A stretch of DNA of 64,000 bases from Bacillus sp. OK048 (GTDB lineage: Bacteria > Bacillota > Bacilli > Bacillales > Cytobacillaceae), in NCBI RefSeq assembly GCF_900103525.1, contig NZ_FNHN01000007.1, forward strand, positions 248,001 to 312,000. The letters run 5' to 3'. Below the pieces are notes generated by a model, which did not search any database, was not told the origin of the DNA, and was given only the letters and a program-made list of their open reading frames with translations. Position 1 is the first letter of the stretch. Each line of letters starts with the position of its first letter. Below are positions 15,947 to 25,273 of the stretch, piece by piece. Both the position numbers and the translations under genes were made by a program.

Positions 15947-16387
15947 ATGAAAATTTCAATCGAAGAAATAAACAAAGAACTGGCAGAGGAAATCCTCATT
16001 CGGTGTCATGAGGTAGACGATGAAATAAATGAAATCGTCAACAAGCTGGAAATAGAAAACCTCATTGTACTTGGCTATCAAAACGATCAAGTTCATCGGA
16101 TAAAGCTTAGTGATATCTATTATTTTGAGGCCGTTGATGGAAAGGTTTATGTCTACTGCAAGGACGACGTTTTTGAGGTCAAACAAAAGCTGTATGAGTT
16201 AGAGGAATTGTGCAAAGAGAAGAATTGTTTTCGTGCATCCAAATCAACGATCCTGAACATCGCTAAAATTTCATCTATTTATCCGTCGATAAGCGGCCGA
16301 TTCGAAGCCGTGCTTGATAACGGGGAACGTGCTGTTGTCTCAAGGCAGTATGTGCCTGTTCTTAAAAATAGGCTTGGGTTGAAATAG
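15947..16387 (+). CDS. LytTR-family DNA-binding regulator
   Basis: A 146-residue protein. Its C-terminal about 100 residues form a LytTR domain (KLSDIYYFEAVDGKVYVYC, LEELCKEKNCFRASKSTILN, ISGRFEAVLDNGERAVVSRQY). The N-terminal 45 residues are a short acidic helical region and no receiver domain is present. ATG 15947 has GGGTGA upstream. The DUF3021 membrane protein gene begins 11 bp after its stop, the usual LytTR-DUF3021 module in which the membrane partner probably controls the regulator. A TATAAT lies at 15891-15896, but the -35 is not clear. Confidence 0.88.
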   Translation: MKISIEEINKELAEEILIRCHEVDDEINEIVNKLEIENLIVLGYQNDQVHRIKLSDIYYFEAVDGKVYVYCKDDVFEVKQKLYELEELCKEKNCFRASKSTILNIAKISSIYPSISGRFEAVLDNGERAVVSRQYVPVLKNRLGLK

Positions 16388-16398
16388 GGGGATAAATT

Positions 16399-16827
16399 AT
16401 GAAGCTATCCGAATTTTTACAAAAGATTTTCAAGGATTTCTTGATGATCTTCGCAGCCATCATCATCATCATTACGATTTTGCGGCAAATCTATGCTCCA
16501 CATCTCGACTTTGATTTGAAGTCGATTTACACCCTTATGGCTTTTTCTTTTTTAAGTGCCTTCCTGGCGTTTATTTTGTATTCACCTCATGATGTAAGTG
16601 AGAAGAACATGCGGATCAGAAGGGTCATTCATTTTTTCGCGTTGGAAATTCTCTTGATTGCCCTGGCCAGCGTTTTTGATATTGTAAATAGTGGAGCAGA
16701 TGCCATCATTCTGGCACTGCAAATTGCGGTCATCTATATCCTCGTTCGTCTGCTGTCATGGAAAAAAGATAAAAAAGAAGCCGAACAAATCAATGAAAAA
16801 CTAAAGGCATTTAGGAAAGACATTTAA
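16399..16827 (+). CDS. DUF3021 membrane protein
   Basis: 142 residues with four transmembrane helices: FLMIFAAIIIIITIL, IYTLMAFSFLSAFLAFILY, VIHFFALEILLIALASVF, then ILALQIAVIYILVRLL. A charged C-terminal tail follows. It is the typical DUF3021 partner of the LytTR regulator just upstream (11-bp gap, ribosome site GGGGG(A)TAA). A terminator closes the pair. Confidence 0.88.
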   Translation: MKLSEFLQKIFKDFLMIFAAIIIIITILRQIYAPHLDFDLKSIYTLMAFSFLSAFLAFILYSPHDVSEKNMRIRRVIHFFALEILLIALASVFDIVNSGADAIILALQIAVIYILVRLLSWKKDKKEAEQINEKLKAFRKDI

Positions 16828-16850
16828 TAAAAAAAGTAGCTATTTTCATG

Positions 16851-16878
16851 CGGTAAGCTCACTAGCTTACCGTTTTTT
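16851..16878 (+). terminator. Rho-independent terminator
   Basis: CGGTAAGC and GCTTACCG with a 6-nt loop, followed by six T, 23 bp after the DUF3021 stop. Confidence 0.9.
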
Positions 16879-16985
16879 GCATCTTATTTGCCTGTGGATG
16901 CAACTTACTGATTTTCTATATACTTCCTTTTGGTGATTTTTTATGATGTGTTCATAAGAAATTTTTCAAAAAAGGGGTAATGACG

Positions 16986-18290
16986 ATGGGGATTATATTA
17001 TTATTGATTGCTTTGATTTTCGAGATTGGTTTTGCCATCTACTGTGTGGTAACGAAGCAAAATCATACCAAACTAAAGAATGGGATGAGGATTGCTCTTT
17101 TTATCGCTTTTGTCGTGCTCACACTTTCATCGGTGATTGAGTGGAGCTTCCGCTGGGTTATGGTTGCGATCCTGCTATTCCTAATGGCAGTAAAGGCAAC
17201 GGTTTCTCTGATCCGCAATCAATCAAATACGAAACCATACAAAACTTCTAAAATTGTCTGGAAATCCTTGATGGCGATTGTGGTAACGGTATTTGCCCTT
17301 GCGCCTGCCATTGTTTTTCCGCAGCATCAATCACCAAAAGTGACGGGGGACTATAAGGTTGAAACGGCTACTTACAGCTATATGGACAAAAATCGAATCG
17401 AGGAGTTTACCGACAAGGGTGACAACAGGGTTGTGAATGTGGAATTTTGGTATCCGAAAAACGCGGATGGAAAATACCCTTTATTAGTGTTTTCACATGG
17501 TGCATATGGTATTAAGTCGAGCAATACCTCTACTTATATGGAGCTTGCAAGCCACGGGTATGTAGTCGTGGCGATGGATCATCCTTATCATTCCTTTTAT
17601 TCCGCTTCAGAGGACGGAACGCGAGCGATGATTAGTGCAGATTTTAATAATGAAGTAAGTAATTTTAATAAAGAAGGCATTTACACGAGGGAACAAGAAT
17701 ACAAGATCATTCAAAAATGGATGAAGCTGCGGACGGATGATATGAATTTTGTCATTGATACCATTCTTGATAAAGCCAAAAGTAACAATACCTCTGTTTA
17801 TCAACATATCAATACTGAAAAAATTGGCGTATTCGGGCACTCAATGGGCGGTGCTGCCAGTGTGTGGCTGGGCAGAGAGCGTGATGATATTGGTGCAGTG
17901 GTGAATATTGACGCCCCGTTCTTTAGTGATCTTGTGTATAACAACGAACAGGCTGATTTTGTAGCCCGGGACGAAGCCTTCACGAAACCGCTTCTTAACA
18001 TTTATTCGGACGATGTTTGGGGCCAGCTCGACACCAACACCACGTATGTAGCGAACAAATTGAATAATGAAAATTTCAAAGATGCCTATACGGTTCATTT
18101 CAAAGGGGCAAAACATTTAAGCTTGACGGATTTACCGCTGTTTTCTCCACTCCTTGCCACTATGATACAAGGCGGAAAAGCGGACATTGACAAATATTAT
18201 AGTATTGAAACGGAAAATAAACTGATTCTTGAATTTTTTGACGATCAATTAAAGGGAATCGGCCAGTTCACTGCCAAAGCAACCTATTAA
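16986..18290 (+). CDS. Membrane-anchored alpha/beta hydrolase (PAF-acetylhydrolase-like)
   Basis: 434 residues. The N-terminal 110 residues contain three to four transmembrane helices. An extracytoplasmic alpha/beta hydrolase domain follows, with an oxyanion region LLVFSHGAYG, a nucleophile elbow GHSMGG (Ser about 286) and a late His in GAKHLSL. The order matches PAF-acetylhydrolase/chlorophyllase-like dienelactone hydrolases. ATG 16986 has AAAGGGG at 8 nt; the ATG two codons earlier is too close to it. The substrate is unknown, probably an ester or lipid. Monocistronic. Confidence 0.85.
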   Translation: MGIILLLIALIFEIGFAIYCVVTKQNHTKLKNGMRIALFIAFVVLTLSSVIEWSFRWVMVAILLFLMAVKATVSLIRNQSNTKPYKTSKIVWKSLMAIVVTVFALAPAIVFPQHQSPKVTGDYKVETATYSYMDKNRIEEFTDKGDNRVVNVEFWYPKNADGKYPLLVFSHGAYGIKSSNTSTYMELASHGYVVVAMDHPYHSFYSASEDGTRAMISADFNNEVSNFNKEGIYTREQEYKIIQKWMKLRTDDMNFVIDTILDKAKSNNTSVYQHINTEKIGVFGHSMGGAASVWLGRERDDIGAVVNIDAPFFSDLVYNNEQADFVARDEAFTKPLLNIYSDDVWGQLDTNTTYVANKLNNENFKDAYTVHFKGAKHLSLTDLPLFSPLLATMIQGGKADIDKYYSIETENKLILEFFDDQLKGIGQFTAKATY

Positions 18291-18298
18291 TGTTGTGC

Positions 18299-18340
18299 CA
18301 GGGGGACGGATCTAAAAAAGCCATCAGAACCGTCCCTCCG
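18299..18340. repeat. Dispersed palindrome, short form
   Basis: GGGACGG (18303-18309) pairs with CCGTCCC (18330-18336) around ATCTAAAAAAGCCATCAGAA. Relative of the element at 15188-15261. Confidence 0.65.
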
Positions 18341-18540
18341 ATCACTGACATGAAAATGTGTAATCCAATGCCAAGAAGGTACTTTCTACCTTTGGAGTTC
18401 CGCCTATTTCGTAGCACTGATCACTTGCAAGGTTGATTTCACCATAGTTGAAGTACGATTGAGAGCCAATTAAGAAAACTACTGTTATTAATTTATCATA
18501 TATTTTTTGAATAGTGAGTTATTTTTTAAAAAAAGGGATA

Positions 18541-18645
18541 AAAAGCCTGGCGAATGCCGGGCTTATGGAATTGTATTTTCTATATATGGATAATCAGCTG
18601 TGGATTTATCATAATCTCTTGGCGGTGGTTGCCTTTTTTATTAAC
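18541..18645. repeat. Partial modular repeat (no iteron array)
   Basis: AAAAGCCTGGCGAATGCCGG hairpin, TATTTTCTATATATGGATAA and the CTTGGCGGTGGTTGCCTTTTTT end match the second half of the units at 12881-13700 and 28367-29000, but no ACCTGCCAAA array precedes it. Confidence 0.7.
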
Positions 18646-18692
18646 TTATTTTTTTAGGATCTGTTAAAGTTAAATGTTGTTTTTATTGCAAA

Positions 18693-18736
18693 AATAATGG
18701 AAACCAGTGCTACATAGGTTTCCATTATTTTTTTAT
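18693..18736. terminator. Bidirectional terminator
   Basis: AATAATGGAAACC and its complement form a 13-bp stem with a 12-nt loop, flanked by A and T runs on either side. It ends the minus-strand metalloprotease-like gene. Confidence 0.8.
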
Positions 18737-18739
18737 AAG

Positions 18740-19489
18740 TTAATCAAAGAAGGAATTTAATCCAAAATACTGTGTTAAGGGTACTTTTCGACCTTCTTCA
18801 TGCCAATTATGGTACTCCTCAAAAACAGAATTCACATTATTATTAGCACGAACCTCTACTAAATACTTCACAGCGAGATAACTTCGCCAATAATCAAACA
18901 TAATACTTGATAAATTACCTTGATATGAACTAATTCCAAAATTATCGATTGAATGTTTTCCATATTTATCTTTGAAGGTTTCAACTAACTTCATTTCTGC
19001 AAATGTTATATCATTAAATTCTTCATCACTTAATAATATTTTTCGCGGTAGATAAAAACACATTCCTTCCTCGAACCAAATACTATCCTCTCTTTCGTCT
19101 TCAAACTCATCTAAGAATAAATCTGAATGGTGTGTTAGTTCGTGTGCCAATATTATAAATACTTGGTTTTCGGAAAAGTTTTCATAAAACTTTTGGATAT
19201 CTGGAAGTTTTTTTCCGTCTAATTGCTTTACGAGAATATTCCTCCACGTTACTAAATCTGGCGACATATATATTAAACTTTTATTTGTGTAGGCAGGGAT
19301 AGGTATTTCAGAGAATACAGTAGTTGCTAATTCTTCATTAGTCCATAAAATAGCCTTTGGCAAATCCCTCAAAGCATATTCATTTTCGAGTACCTGTTGG
19401 TATTCCTTCAATTTCTTATTAAATCGTTCTATGATATCCTGATGTTTTTCGTATTCCTCTTTTACCTCAAACGCAAAGATATGCTTCAT
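18740..19489 (-). CDS. Putative zinc metalloprotease-like protein (HExxH)
   Basis: 249 residues with no signal peptide. A zinc-protease signature HELTHH lies at residues 116-121 (H116-E117-x2-H120), followed about 18 residues later by WFEEGMCFY, where the second Glu fits the third ligand of a gluzincin (as in peptidase MA/M1-like and ImmA-like proteins). The rest is unrecognised. ATG 19489 was chosen since GGGGGGAAA precedes it; the ATG five codons upstream lies in front of that site. It is monocistronic with its own terminator. Enzyme activity is inferred from the motif alone. Confidence 0.65.
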   Translation of the reverse strand: MKHIFAFEVKEEYEKHQDIIERFNKKLKEYQQVLENEYALRDLPKAILWTNEELATTVFSEIPIPAYTNKSLIYMSPDLVTWRNILVKQLDGKKLPDIQKFYENFSENQVFIILAHELTHHSDLFLDEFEDEREDSIWFEEGMCFYLPRKILLSDEEFNDITFAEMKLVETFKDKYGKHSIDNFGISSYQGNLSSIMFDYWRSYLAVKYLVEVRANNNVNSVFEEYHNWHEEGRKVPLTQYFGLNSFFD

Positions 19490-19687
19490 TGAGTTTCCCC
19501 CCATTAGTTTTCTTTCGTTGAATTCTAAAGGCTACACTTGTTAACCCCCCCCCGAAAAATTTAATATTCAAATAATTTACCACGTTTTTGGCACATTGCT
19601 CAACCGTTAGGCTTGTTTGCCTTGTATACTAGAAGGAATTTAAGATAATGAAATAGAAGAATATGTGAGCGAGGGAGTGGGTTCTAC

Positions 19688-20338
19688 ATGGTTAAAGCAA
19701 TTTTATTCGATTTAGATGGAACGTTATTAGATAGAGACTCATCCGTAAAAAACTTTATTCATAGCCAATATGACAGATTGAATGGAGTTGTAGGTCATAT
19801 TTCAAGAGAGAACTATGTGGGAAGGTTTATTGAGTTAGATCAACGCGGGTATGTGTGGAAGGATCAAGTGTACCAGCAAATGGTCAAGGAATTTGGTATT
19901 ACAGAGATCTCCTGGGAGGAACTGCTTCAGGATTATATCGCTGAATTTAAAAATCATTGTGTTCCATTTCCGAATCTCATAAGGATGCTGGAAGAGTTGA
20001 AGAGTAGGAATCTGCTTTTAGGCATGATCACAAATGGCAGAGGGCAGTTTCAAATGGATAATATAAAGGCTTTAGGAATCGAAAGGTATTTTGATAGTAT
20101 CTTAATTTCAGAATGGGAAGGGATAAAAAAGCCTGATCCCGAAATCTTTAAACGGGCGTTAGAGCGGCTGAAAGTTTCGGTAAGTCAAAGTGTATTTGTT
20201 GGGGATCACCCTGAGAACGATGTGAAAGCGTCTCGGAATTTAGGGATGAAAGGAATTTGGAAAAAAGACTCTCAATGGAACGGGGTTGAAGCAGATTATA
20301 CCGTGAATGATTTGGCTGAAATCCCATTGCTCATATAA
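19688..20338 (+). CDS. HAD-superfamily hydrolase
   Basis: 216 residues with all HAD motifs: motif I FDLDGTLLD (nucleophile Asp near residue 8), motif II MITNG, motif III Lys in KKPDPEIF, and motif IV GDHPENDVKASRNLG. The cap is of the helical C1 type. It probably dephosphorylates a small metabolite or sugar phosphate (phosphoglycolate-phosphatase-like group). The start follows GAGGGAGTGG. It lies 62 bp before the DHFR-like gene and may share its transcript. Confidence 0.9.
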   Translation: MVKAILFDLDGTLLDRDSSVKNFIHSQYDRLNGVVGHISRENYVGRFIELDQRGYVWKDQVYQQMVKEFGITEISWEELLQDYIAEFKNHCVPFPNLIRMLEELKSRNLLLGMITNGRGQFQMDNIKALGIERYFDSILISEWEGIKKPDPEIFKRALERLKVSVSQSVFVGDHPENDVKASRNLGMKGIWKKDSQWNGVEADYTVNDLAEIPLLI

Positions 20339-20400
20339 GATGAAATGTAATTAGTGCCATATATATCGACGAATTAAAGAATTTAAGGGAGGCTTGTAAG

Positions 20401-20919
20401 ATGAGTAAGCTGGTATTTTACGGAGCAATTAGTTTGGATGGCTATCTCGCACGAGAGAATCATTCGTTGGATTGGTTGGATAGGACGGAAGGTGAAGAGG
20501 AGATGGGTTATCAGGACTTCTATAATGGTGTTGATACGATTCTAATGGGAAGGAGTACATACGATCAAATCGCCATCCTTTCGCCAGATAAATTCCCGTA
20601 TGAAGGTAAAGACTGTTATGTTTTCTCTCGTACGTTGAAGGGCTCTACTGAATATGTGAAGTTTATTAATGAGGATATTGTCGGTTTCACCCAATCCCTA
20701 AAGGAGCAGGAGGGCAAACGGATTTGGATCGTCGGCGGGGGAGAGGTGCTGCAGCCCCTATTGCAAGCAAAACTTGTCGATGAGTTTATTATTCAAATCG
20801 CTCCGTTCATCATTGGCCGGGGGATACCAATGTTTGTGCCAGGCGAGCAGGAGAACGAGCTGACACTGGTTGATGTTAGACGTTACAAGCAATTTGCTGA
20901 ATTGCATTATGTCAAATAA
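20401..20919 (+). CDS. Dihydrofolate reductase/RibD C-terminal family protein
   Basis: 172 residues of the DHFR-like fold seen in YyaP/YwjB proteins: FYGAISLDGYLAR, DTILMGRSTYDQI, YVFSRTL, IWIVGGGEVLQPLL and a final FIIQIAPFIIGRGIPMF. NADPH-dependent reduction of a pterin- or pyrimidine-like substrate is likely, but these proteins are often not true DHFR. AAGGGAGG precedes the ATG. Confidence 0.88.
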   Translation: MSKLVFYGAISLDGYLARENHSLDWLDRTEGEEEMGYQDFYNGVDTILMGRSTYDQIAILSPDKFPYEGKDCYVFSRTLKGSTEYVKFINEDIVGFTQSLKEQEGKRIWIVGGGEVLQPLLQAKLVDEFIIQIAPFIIGRGIPMFVPGEQENELTLVDVRRYKQFAELHYVK

Positions 20920-21192
20920 TCTAGGGACAAGGACTTTTTAGTCTTTGTCTTTTTCTATGAAGACCATTTTTTGAAAATCCAGCTTATGTGCTGATTTCAT
21001 ATCTTTATGCTCCAAACCGGTTCCGCCACCACACCCAACACATCCATCAATAGTTCCCCCACTCTGCCAATGTCCATCCCACAACCTAAGTGCTCTCGGA
21101 TATCCACTTGTATAAATTAGCCAAATCTAGTAGTTTTCCCTTAAAATAAGTTTAAATAGAGACACGTGATCAGATCGTAGTGGGGGGTAGAA

Positions 21193-22794
21193 ATGAAAAC
21201 AAGAAATAAGCTAGTGCGAATGTCCAAGGTGCTTTCGATGGCGTTTGTCATTTTTCTGCAAATCTATTGGTATAAGATTCGTCGAAAGCCGCAAGCAGAG
21301 TGGGATATCCTGTGGGGGAAAATAGGAGAACGGTATCGAAAAACACTGTTTGAATTAGAAGGCTTATTGATTAAAGTAGGACAAATTTTAAGCACCCGAG
21401 CAGATTTGCTTCCGAAAGCCTTTATCAGTCAAATCGAGGATCTGACCGATAAAGTTCCGCCATCAGATTGGAGTGAAATTGAGGAAATTCTCGCAGCTGA
21501 ATCGCTCCACCAAAAGTTTCTTTCCATCGAAAAAACAGCTGTTGCTTCTGCTTCCATTGGAGAAGTGTATAAAGGTGTGCTACTGGATGGAACAGAGGTC
21601 GCCATTAAAGTAAAACGTCCTCATATTGACACGATTGTACAAACGGATTTCCGAGTTTTAGCGATCATCATTTGGTTTGCGGATCACCTTGTTCCCATTC
21701 CAAAAGGGTTTATCAATTTTAACGTGCTGTTTAAGGAATTAAAAGAAGTGATTGAACGGGAGCTTGATTATTCAAAGGAACTCGACAACATTTTGTTTTT
21801 TCAAGAGAGATTTAAGGATATGGATGTCGTCCAAATTCCGTCTGTAAATTCCGAGCTTAGCACGGCGAATGTGCTGGTAATGGAATGGGTCGATGGTATA
21901 CGGATTACAGATGTTGAGTCGTTAGAAAATGTCAGCCGAAAAGAGATTGCGAAACGGCTAATTCAAGTGTTTCTTCCCCAATGGCTGGAGCCCGGCAGGT
22001 TTCATGCTGACCCACATCCAGGTAACGTGTTGGTGTCAAAGGAGGGGAAAATCATCTTACTTGATTTTGGGATGATTGGTGAAATCACCAAAAAGGACGC
22101 AGCGCATTTTCAAAAATTGATTGAAAGCTTTCTTTCTAAAAATTATTCGAAAGCGGTGGCGAGTTTAGCTCAATTAGGATTTTTACTTCCGGATGCGGAA
22201 ACGAGAACGATAGAAAAGCTATTAGCTGAATTCGCCTCGTTCCAGCCCGAACAATTAAAGGAAATGGACCTGCTCGCATTAAAAGTGGAAATGAATGATA
22301 TGATTCAGGCCCTGCCAATCCAGGTTCCAACGAGATTTGTTTTCTTGGGACGTTCGTTTGTCACCATTGAAGGGATTATCCGTAATTTGGCTCCAGAGGA
22401 GGAGCTGATCGACTTAGGAAAACCTGTATTCATGGAATGGCTAAATAAACACGGGAACAATAAGTGGTCATTGGTATGGCAATGGGCTCAATCACAGCCT
22501 GTTTTTAAGCTGGTCCATTCGGTAACTGAATTTCTAGATGCACCGCAAAAGCTAGTAGATCTTAAGGAAATCGAACAACGAAGACAATTTCAATTTACTA
22601 TCTATGAAAATAATAAAAAGCATTTATTTCAAGTAACACTGCTTGGATTGATAGGTATCGTAGCTGGCATCTATACCTCTGATGATTTCATTCGAAACCT
22701 GTCGACAGGAGTATCCACTGCTGCTCTTATCGGTTACCTCATAAGTAGTCATAAACAGAAAAAATGGATGAAGTACATGCATGAAAAACGGTAA
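21193..22794 (+). CDS. ABC1/UbiB-family atypical kinase
   Basis: 533 residues with the UbiB signatures: KxGQ motif LIKVGQILSTRADLLP near residue 60, the Ala-rich loop ASIGEVYKG, VAIKVKRP catalytic Lys, HADPHPGNVLV catalytic loop and LLDFGMIGE metal-binding motif. Two transmembrane helices end the protein, the layout of AarF/UbiB proteins. The family is linked to quinone and lipid metabolism through an ATPase-type activity at the membrane. The ribosome site GGGGGG lies 5 nt before the ATG. The serine-hydrolase gene follows after 26 bp. Confidence 0.92.
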   Translation: MKTRNKLVRMSKVLSMAFVIFLQIYWYKIRRKPQAEWDILWGKIGERYRKTLFELEGLLIKVGQILSTRADLLPKAFISQIEDLTDKVPPSDWSEIEEILAAESLHQKFLSIEKTAVASASIGEVYKGVLLDGTEVAIKVKRPHIDTIVQTDFRVLAIIIWFADHLVPIPKGFINFNVLFKELKEVIERELDYSKELDNILFFQERFKDMDVVQIPSVNSELSTANVLVMEWVDGIRITDVESLENVSRKEIAKRLIQVFLPQWLEPGRFHADPHPGNVLVSKEGKIILLDFGMIGEITKKDAAHFQKLIESFLSKNYSKAVASLAQLGFLLPDAETRTIEKLLAEFASFQPEQLKEMDLLALKVEMNDMIQALPIQVPTRFVFLGRSFVTIEGIIRNLAPEEELIDLGKPVFMEWLNKHGNNKWSLVWQWAQSQPVFKLVHSVTEFLDAPQKLVDLKEIEQRRQFQFTIYENNKKHLFQVTLLGLIGIVAGIYTSDDFIRNLSTGVSTAALIGYLISSHKQKKWMKYMHEKR

Positions 22795-22820
22795 TCCATA
22801 AAATTAAGATAAAAAGGGGC

Positions 22821-23828
22821 GTGACTGCTATTTTTCAAAAATTAATTTCCTATGTGGAAGATATAAAGGAGCGCAATCATAGCAGTGGAGCTGCTCTCGT
22901 TATCATCAAGGACAACGAAATCGTGTTGGAGCACTATAGCGGCTATCATTCGAATGCCGCTGATTCTCTGCCTATTCATGAAAACTCGCAATTTAATGTT
23001 GCATCTGTCCGAAAAAGTTACTTAGGTTTAGCGGTTGCCTATGCTTTATATGAGGGGAAGATTAATAGTCTCGATGACTTGGCCAGTCAATACTTCGAAG
23101 AGTTTGATAAGGAATTGTTAGCCAAAACCACCATCAGGCATTTAGTTACTCACTCACACGGACTACATCAAAGTGAGGATGGAACGATTTTTCGGGAATT
23201 CGCTCCTGGCGAAGGCTGGACGTACAGAGGAATTAACATTTTAATGATGACGAAGCTGATCGACAAGCTTTATGGTAAAAGTTTTCCCGAACTGCTGGAA
23301 GAAAGAGTGTTCCGACCTTTAGGAGTAAAGGAAACACATTGGCGAACAGAGCCAAGTAAGCAATTGGTGCAGGTCATCCATCATCCCGACGAGCCTGCTT
23401 CCTATAAACTTGGCAGCACAAAGGATGGAACGGAATCAAACCTGCATACCTCTGCCCGGGAGCTTGCCTTATGGGGGAATCTTCATCTGAATAATGGTTC
23501 CATAAATGGGAAACAAATCGTTCCAAAAGAAGTGATTCAATTGGCGACGCAAGTTCAAAATCCACTTTATAAAAATAAAGATTTGCCACAAAACGGATTG
23601 TTCTGGTATGTGCAAGATACACCGGCAAAAAGAAGTGAGCTGGGTGAAAGAGTACCAAATGGGTCCTATCAAATACTAGGGATAACAGGACCAACGTTAT
23701 TAGTGATTCCAGCGTACAACCTCGTCGTCGCAAAAATGTACAATAAACGATATAACTATGGAGGCGACAATTACCTCCATTATTTAAGGGAATTCAGTAA
23801 TCAAGTGGCTGATACATATTTACGATAG
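22821..23828 (+). CDS. Beta-lactamase-family serine hydrolase
   Basis: 335 residues of the class C beta-lactamase/esterase type. The nucleophile motif SVRK (S62-x-x-K65) sits in FNVASVRKSYLGLAVA. LVTHSHGL follows, a Tyr in GWTYRG fits the YxN position, and a late GITGPTLLV takes the place of the HxG/KTG motif. There is no signal peptide, so a cytoplasmic esterase or peptidase is more likely than antibiotic hydrolysis. The start is GTG at 22821, with AAAAGGGG very close upstream. It is probably co-transcribed with the UbiB-like gene. Confidence 0.82.
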   Translation: MTAIFQKLISYVEDIKERNHSSGAALVIIKDNEIVLEHYSGYHSNAADSLPIHENSQFNVASVRKSYLGLAVAYALYEGKINSLDDLASQYFEEFDKELLAKTTIRHLVTHSHGLHQSEDGTIFREFAPGEGWTYRGINILMMTKLIDKLYGKSFPELLEERVFRPLGVKETHWRTEPSKQLVQVIHHPDEPASYKLGSTKDGTESNLHTSARELALWGNLHLNNGSINGKQIVPKEVIQLATQVQNPLYKNKDLPQNGLFWYVQDTPAKRSELGERVPNGSYQILGITGPTLLVIPAYNLVVAKMYNKRYNYGGDNYLHYLREFSNQVADTYLR

Positions 23829-23969
23829 GGCGACATAGAAAGAATAAATTGGATTAGGTGGAACTCCGTATGAAGAAGGATATTTTCTGTTTTAAGGGAA
23901 TTATAATTTCAAACAAACCTTACTCGAATGCAGGTATTGAAAATAACAGGAACATAGGAGGTATGAGAT

Positions 23970-24407
23970 ATGAAGGTCAATAGAATAGATCATGTGAGTA
24001 TAAACGTAAATGATCTTTCAGAGGCTAAAGCGTTTTTTCTTGATTTAGGACTTGAAGTGCAAGCTGAATGGGAAATGGATGGAGAACAGTTGGACAGAAT
24101 AGTGAGGCTTAATAATGTTAAAACGGCATGTGTAGGAATGGGGATGCCAGATGGTCAGGCATGGATAGAGCTAGTCAAATTTTATACGCCGTCAGATGAA
24201 AAAGATAGTCAGATACCTTTTGCAAATACGCTGGGTATCCGACATATTTGCTTTAATGTTGAAGATATTGAAGCTATTGTTGCAAAATTGAAAAAGAAGG
24301 GCACGGAAATCTTTAGTGAGATACAGCAATATGAAGAAAGTTATAAGTTATGCTACGTTCGTGGTCCAGAGGGAATTATTTTAGAGTTGGCGGAGAAAAT
24401 CAGATAA
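23970..24407 (+). CDS. VOC-family protein (glyoxalase/dioxygenase-like)
   Basis: 145 residues with two beta-alpha-beta-beta-beta units. The metal ligand positions fit IDHVSINVNDL (His near residue 8), WIELVKFY, GIRHICFNVEDI and GIILELAEKI. Typical of the glyoxalase I/methylmalonyl-CoA epimerase-like group; the substrate cannot be told. GGAGG precedes the ATG. Monocistronic. Confidence 0.88.
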   Translation: MKVNRIDHVSINVNDLSEAKAFFLDLGLEVQAEWEMDGEQLDRIVRLNNVKTACVGMGMPDGQAWIELVKFYTPSDEKDSQIPFANTLGIRHICFNVEDIEAIVAKLKKKGTEIFSEIQQYEESYKLCYVRGPEGIILELAEKIR

Positions 24408-24739
24408 ATATTGAATGGGACTTTAAATGTATAGCCTTTAAATGGTCATCTAGACGTTTTGAGTGGTTGTTATTTGTCCTCATATTTCCACGACTTTTAC
24501 TACAGTAAATTTGGAATATTATACCACGTTGCTTCTTTATTCTAAAATCTACAACTTCATTTGATTTCTTTTAAATATAGTTAAAAAAGCTCCTATTTAA
24601 GAGTCGGTGCCTGTTAAGGCTTGATAATTATTTCTTAATTATAAGATAACAAAACTAAGTAGATTGTTAGTTGAAATTTTTCTTTGCAACGATTTTACTC
24701 CCTCATTCGACTTTATTATGAAAAGGAGGGGATACTCAA
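24408..24739. other. Intergenic region before the sigma factor
   Basis: Mostly featureless and AT-rich. A GGTGCCTGTTAAGG word resembling the dispersed 13-mer lies near 24605. A candidate ECF promoter lies at 24685-24711. Confidence 0.4.
24685..24711 (+). promoter_or_regulatory. Candidate ECF-type promoter (autoregulatory)
   Basis: TGCAAC, 17 bp, CGAC resembles the AAC/CGT(C) promoters of Bacillus ECF sigma factors and lies 28 bp before the sigma gene start. The -10 differs from CGTC, so this is a candidate only. Confidence 0.4.
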
Positions 24740-25273
24740 ATGGATGTTGCGAAATTGGTGCAAAAAGCCAAGAAGGGTAATGATGAAGCGTTTGAACTTC
24801 TAATAAGTTCTGTTCGTAATAAATTGTATCGGACAGCCTATTCATATGTTAGAAATGAGCAAGATGCCCTTGATATTTATCAAGAAACAATTTATAAGGC
24901 CTACACTTCACTAAAAACATTAAAAAAACCAGAGAGCTTTCAAAGCTGGATAATAAAAATTCTTGTTTTCAAATCTATAGATTTTATTCGAAAAGAGTCT
25001 CGACATTTTACTACAGATGATGAGAAAATATTTGCCGAAATAATTTCTAAAGACAGCGTAGATTACATAGCTCATTCAATGGATTTATCTGAAGCCTTTA
25101 AGTTCTTGGATCCTAAATACAAAACCATTATTATACTGAGGTATTATCACGATCTATCAATAAGGGAAATTGCAAACATTATGAATTACCCTGAAGGAAC
25201 TGTGAAATCGCACTTACATAGAGCGCAAAAAGAACTTAGGCCGATTTTAAAGGAGGGCTATTTTTATGAATAA
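24740..25273 (+). CDS. ECF RNA polymerase sigma factor
   Basis: 177 residues. The sigma-70 region 2 is AYSYVRNEQDALDIYQETIYKAY with the following SFQSWIIKILVFKSIDFIRK. Region 4 is HDLSIREIANIMNYPEGTVKSHLHRA, carrying the helix-turn-helix. The size and lack of region 3 mark an ECF factor. AAAAGGAGGGG precedes the ATG. It overlaps the next gene by 8 nt, so sigma and anti-sigma are co-translated. Confidence 0.94.
   Translation: MDVAKLVQKAKKGNDEAFELLISSVRNKLYRTAYSYVRNEQDALDIYQETIYKAYTSLKTLKKPESFQSWIIKILVFKSIDFIRKESRHFTTDDEKIFAEIISKDSVDYIAHSMDLSEAFKFLDPKYKTIIILRYYHDLSIREIANIMNYPEGTVKSHLHRAQKELRPILKEGYFYE

Larger units (their letters stand above)
18291..18739. other. Intergenic region with palindrome and partial modular repeat
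   Basis: No gene is seen. It contains a GGGACGG...CCGTCCC palindrome (18299-18340), a partial copy of the modular repeat without iterons (18541-18645), and a bidirectional terminator (18693-18736). Confidence 0.5.
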
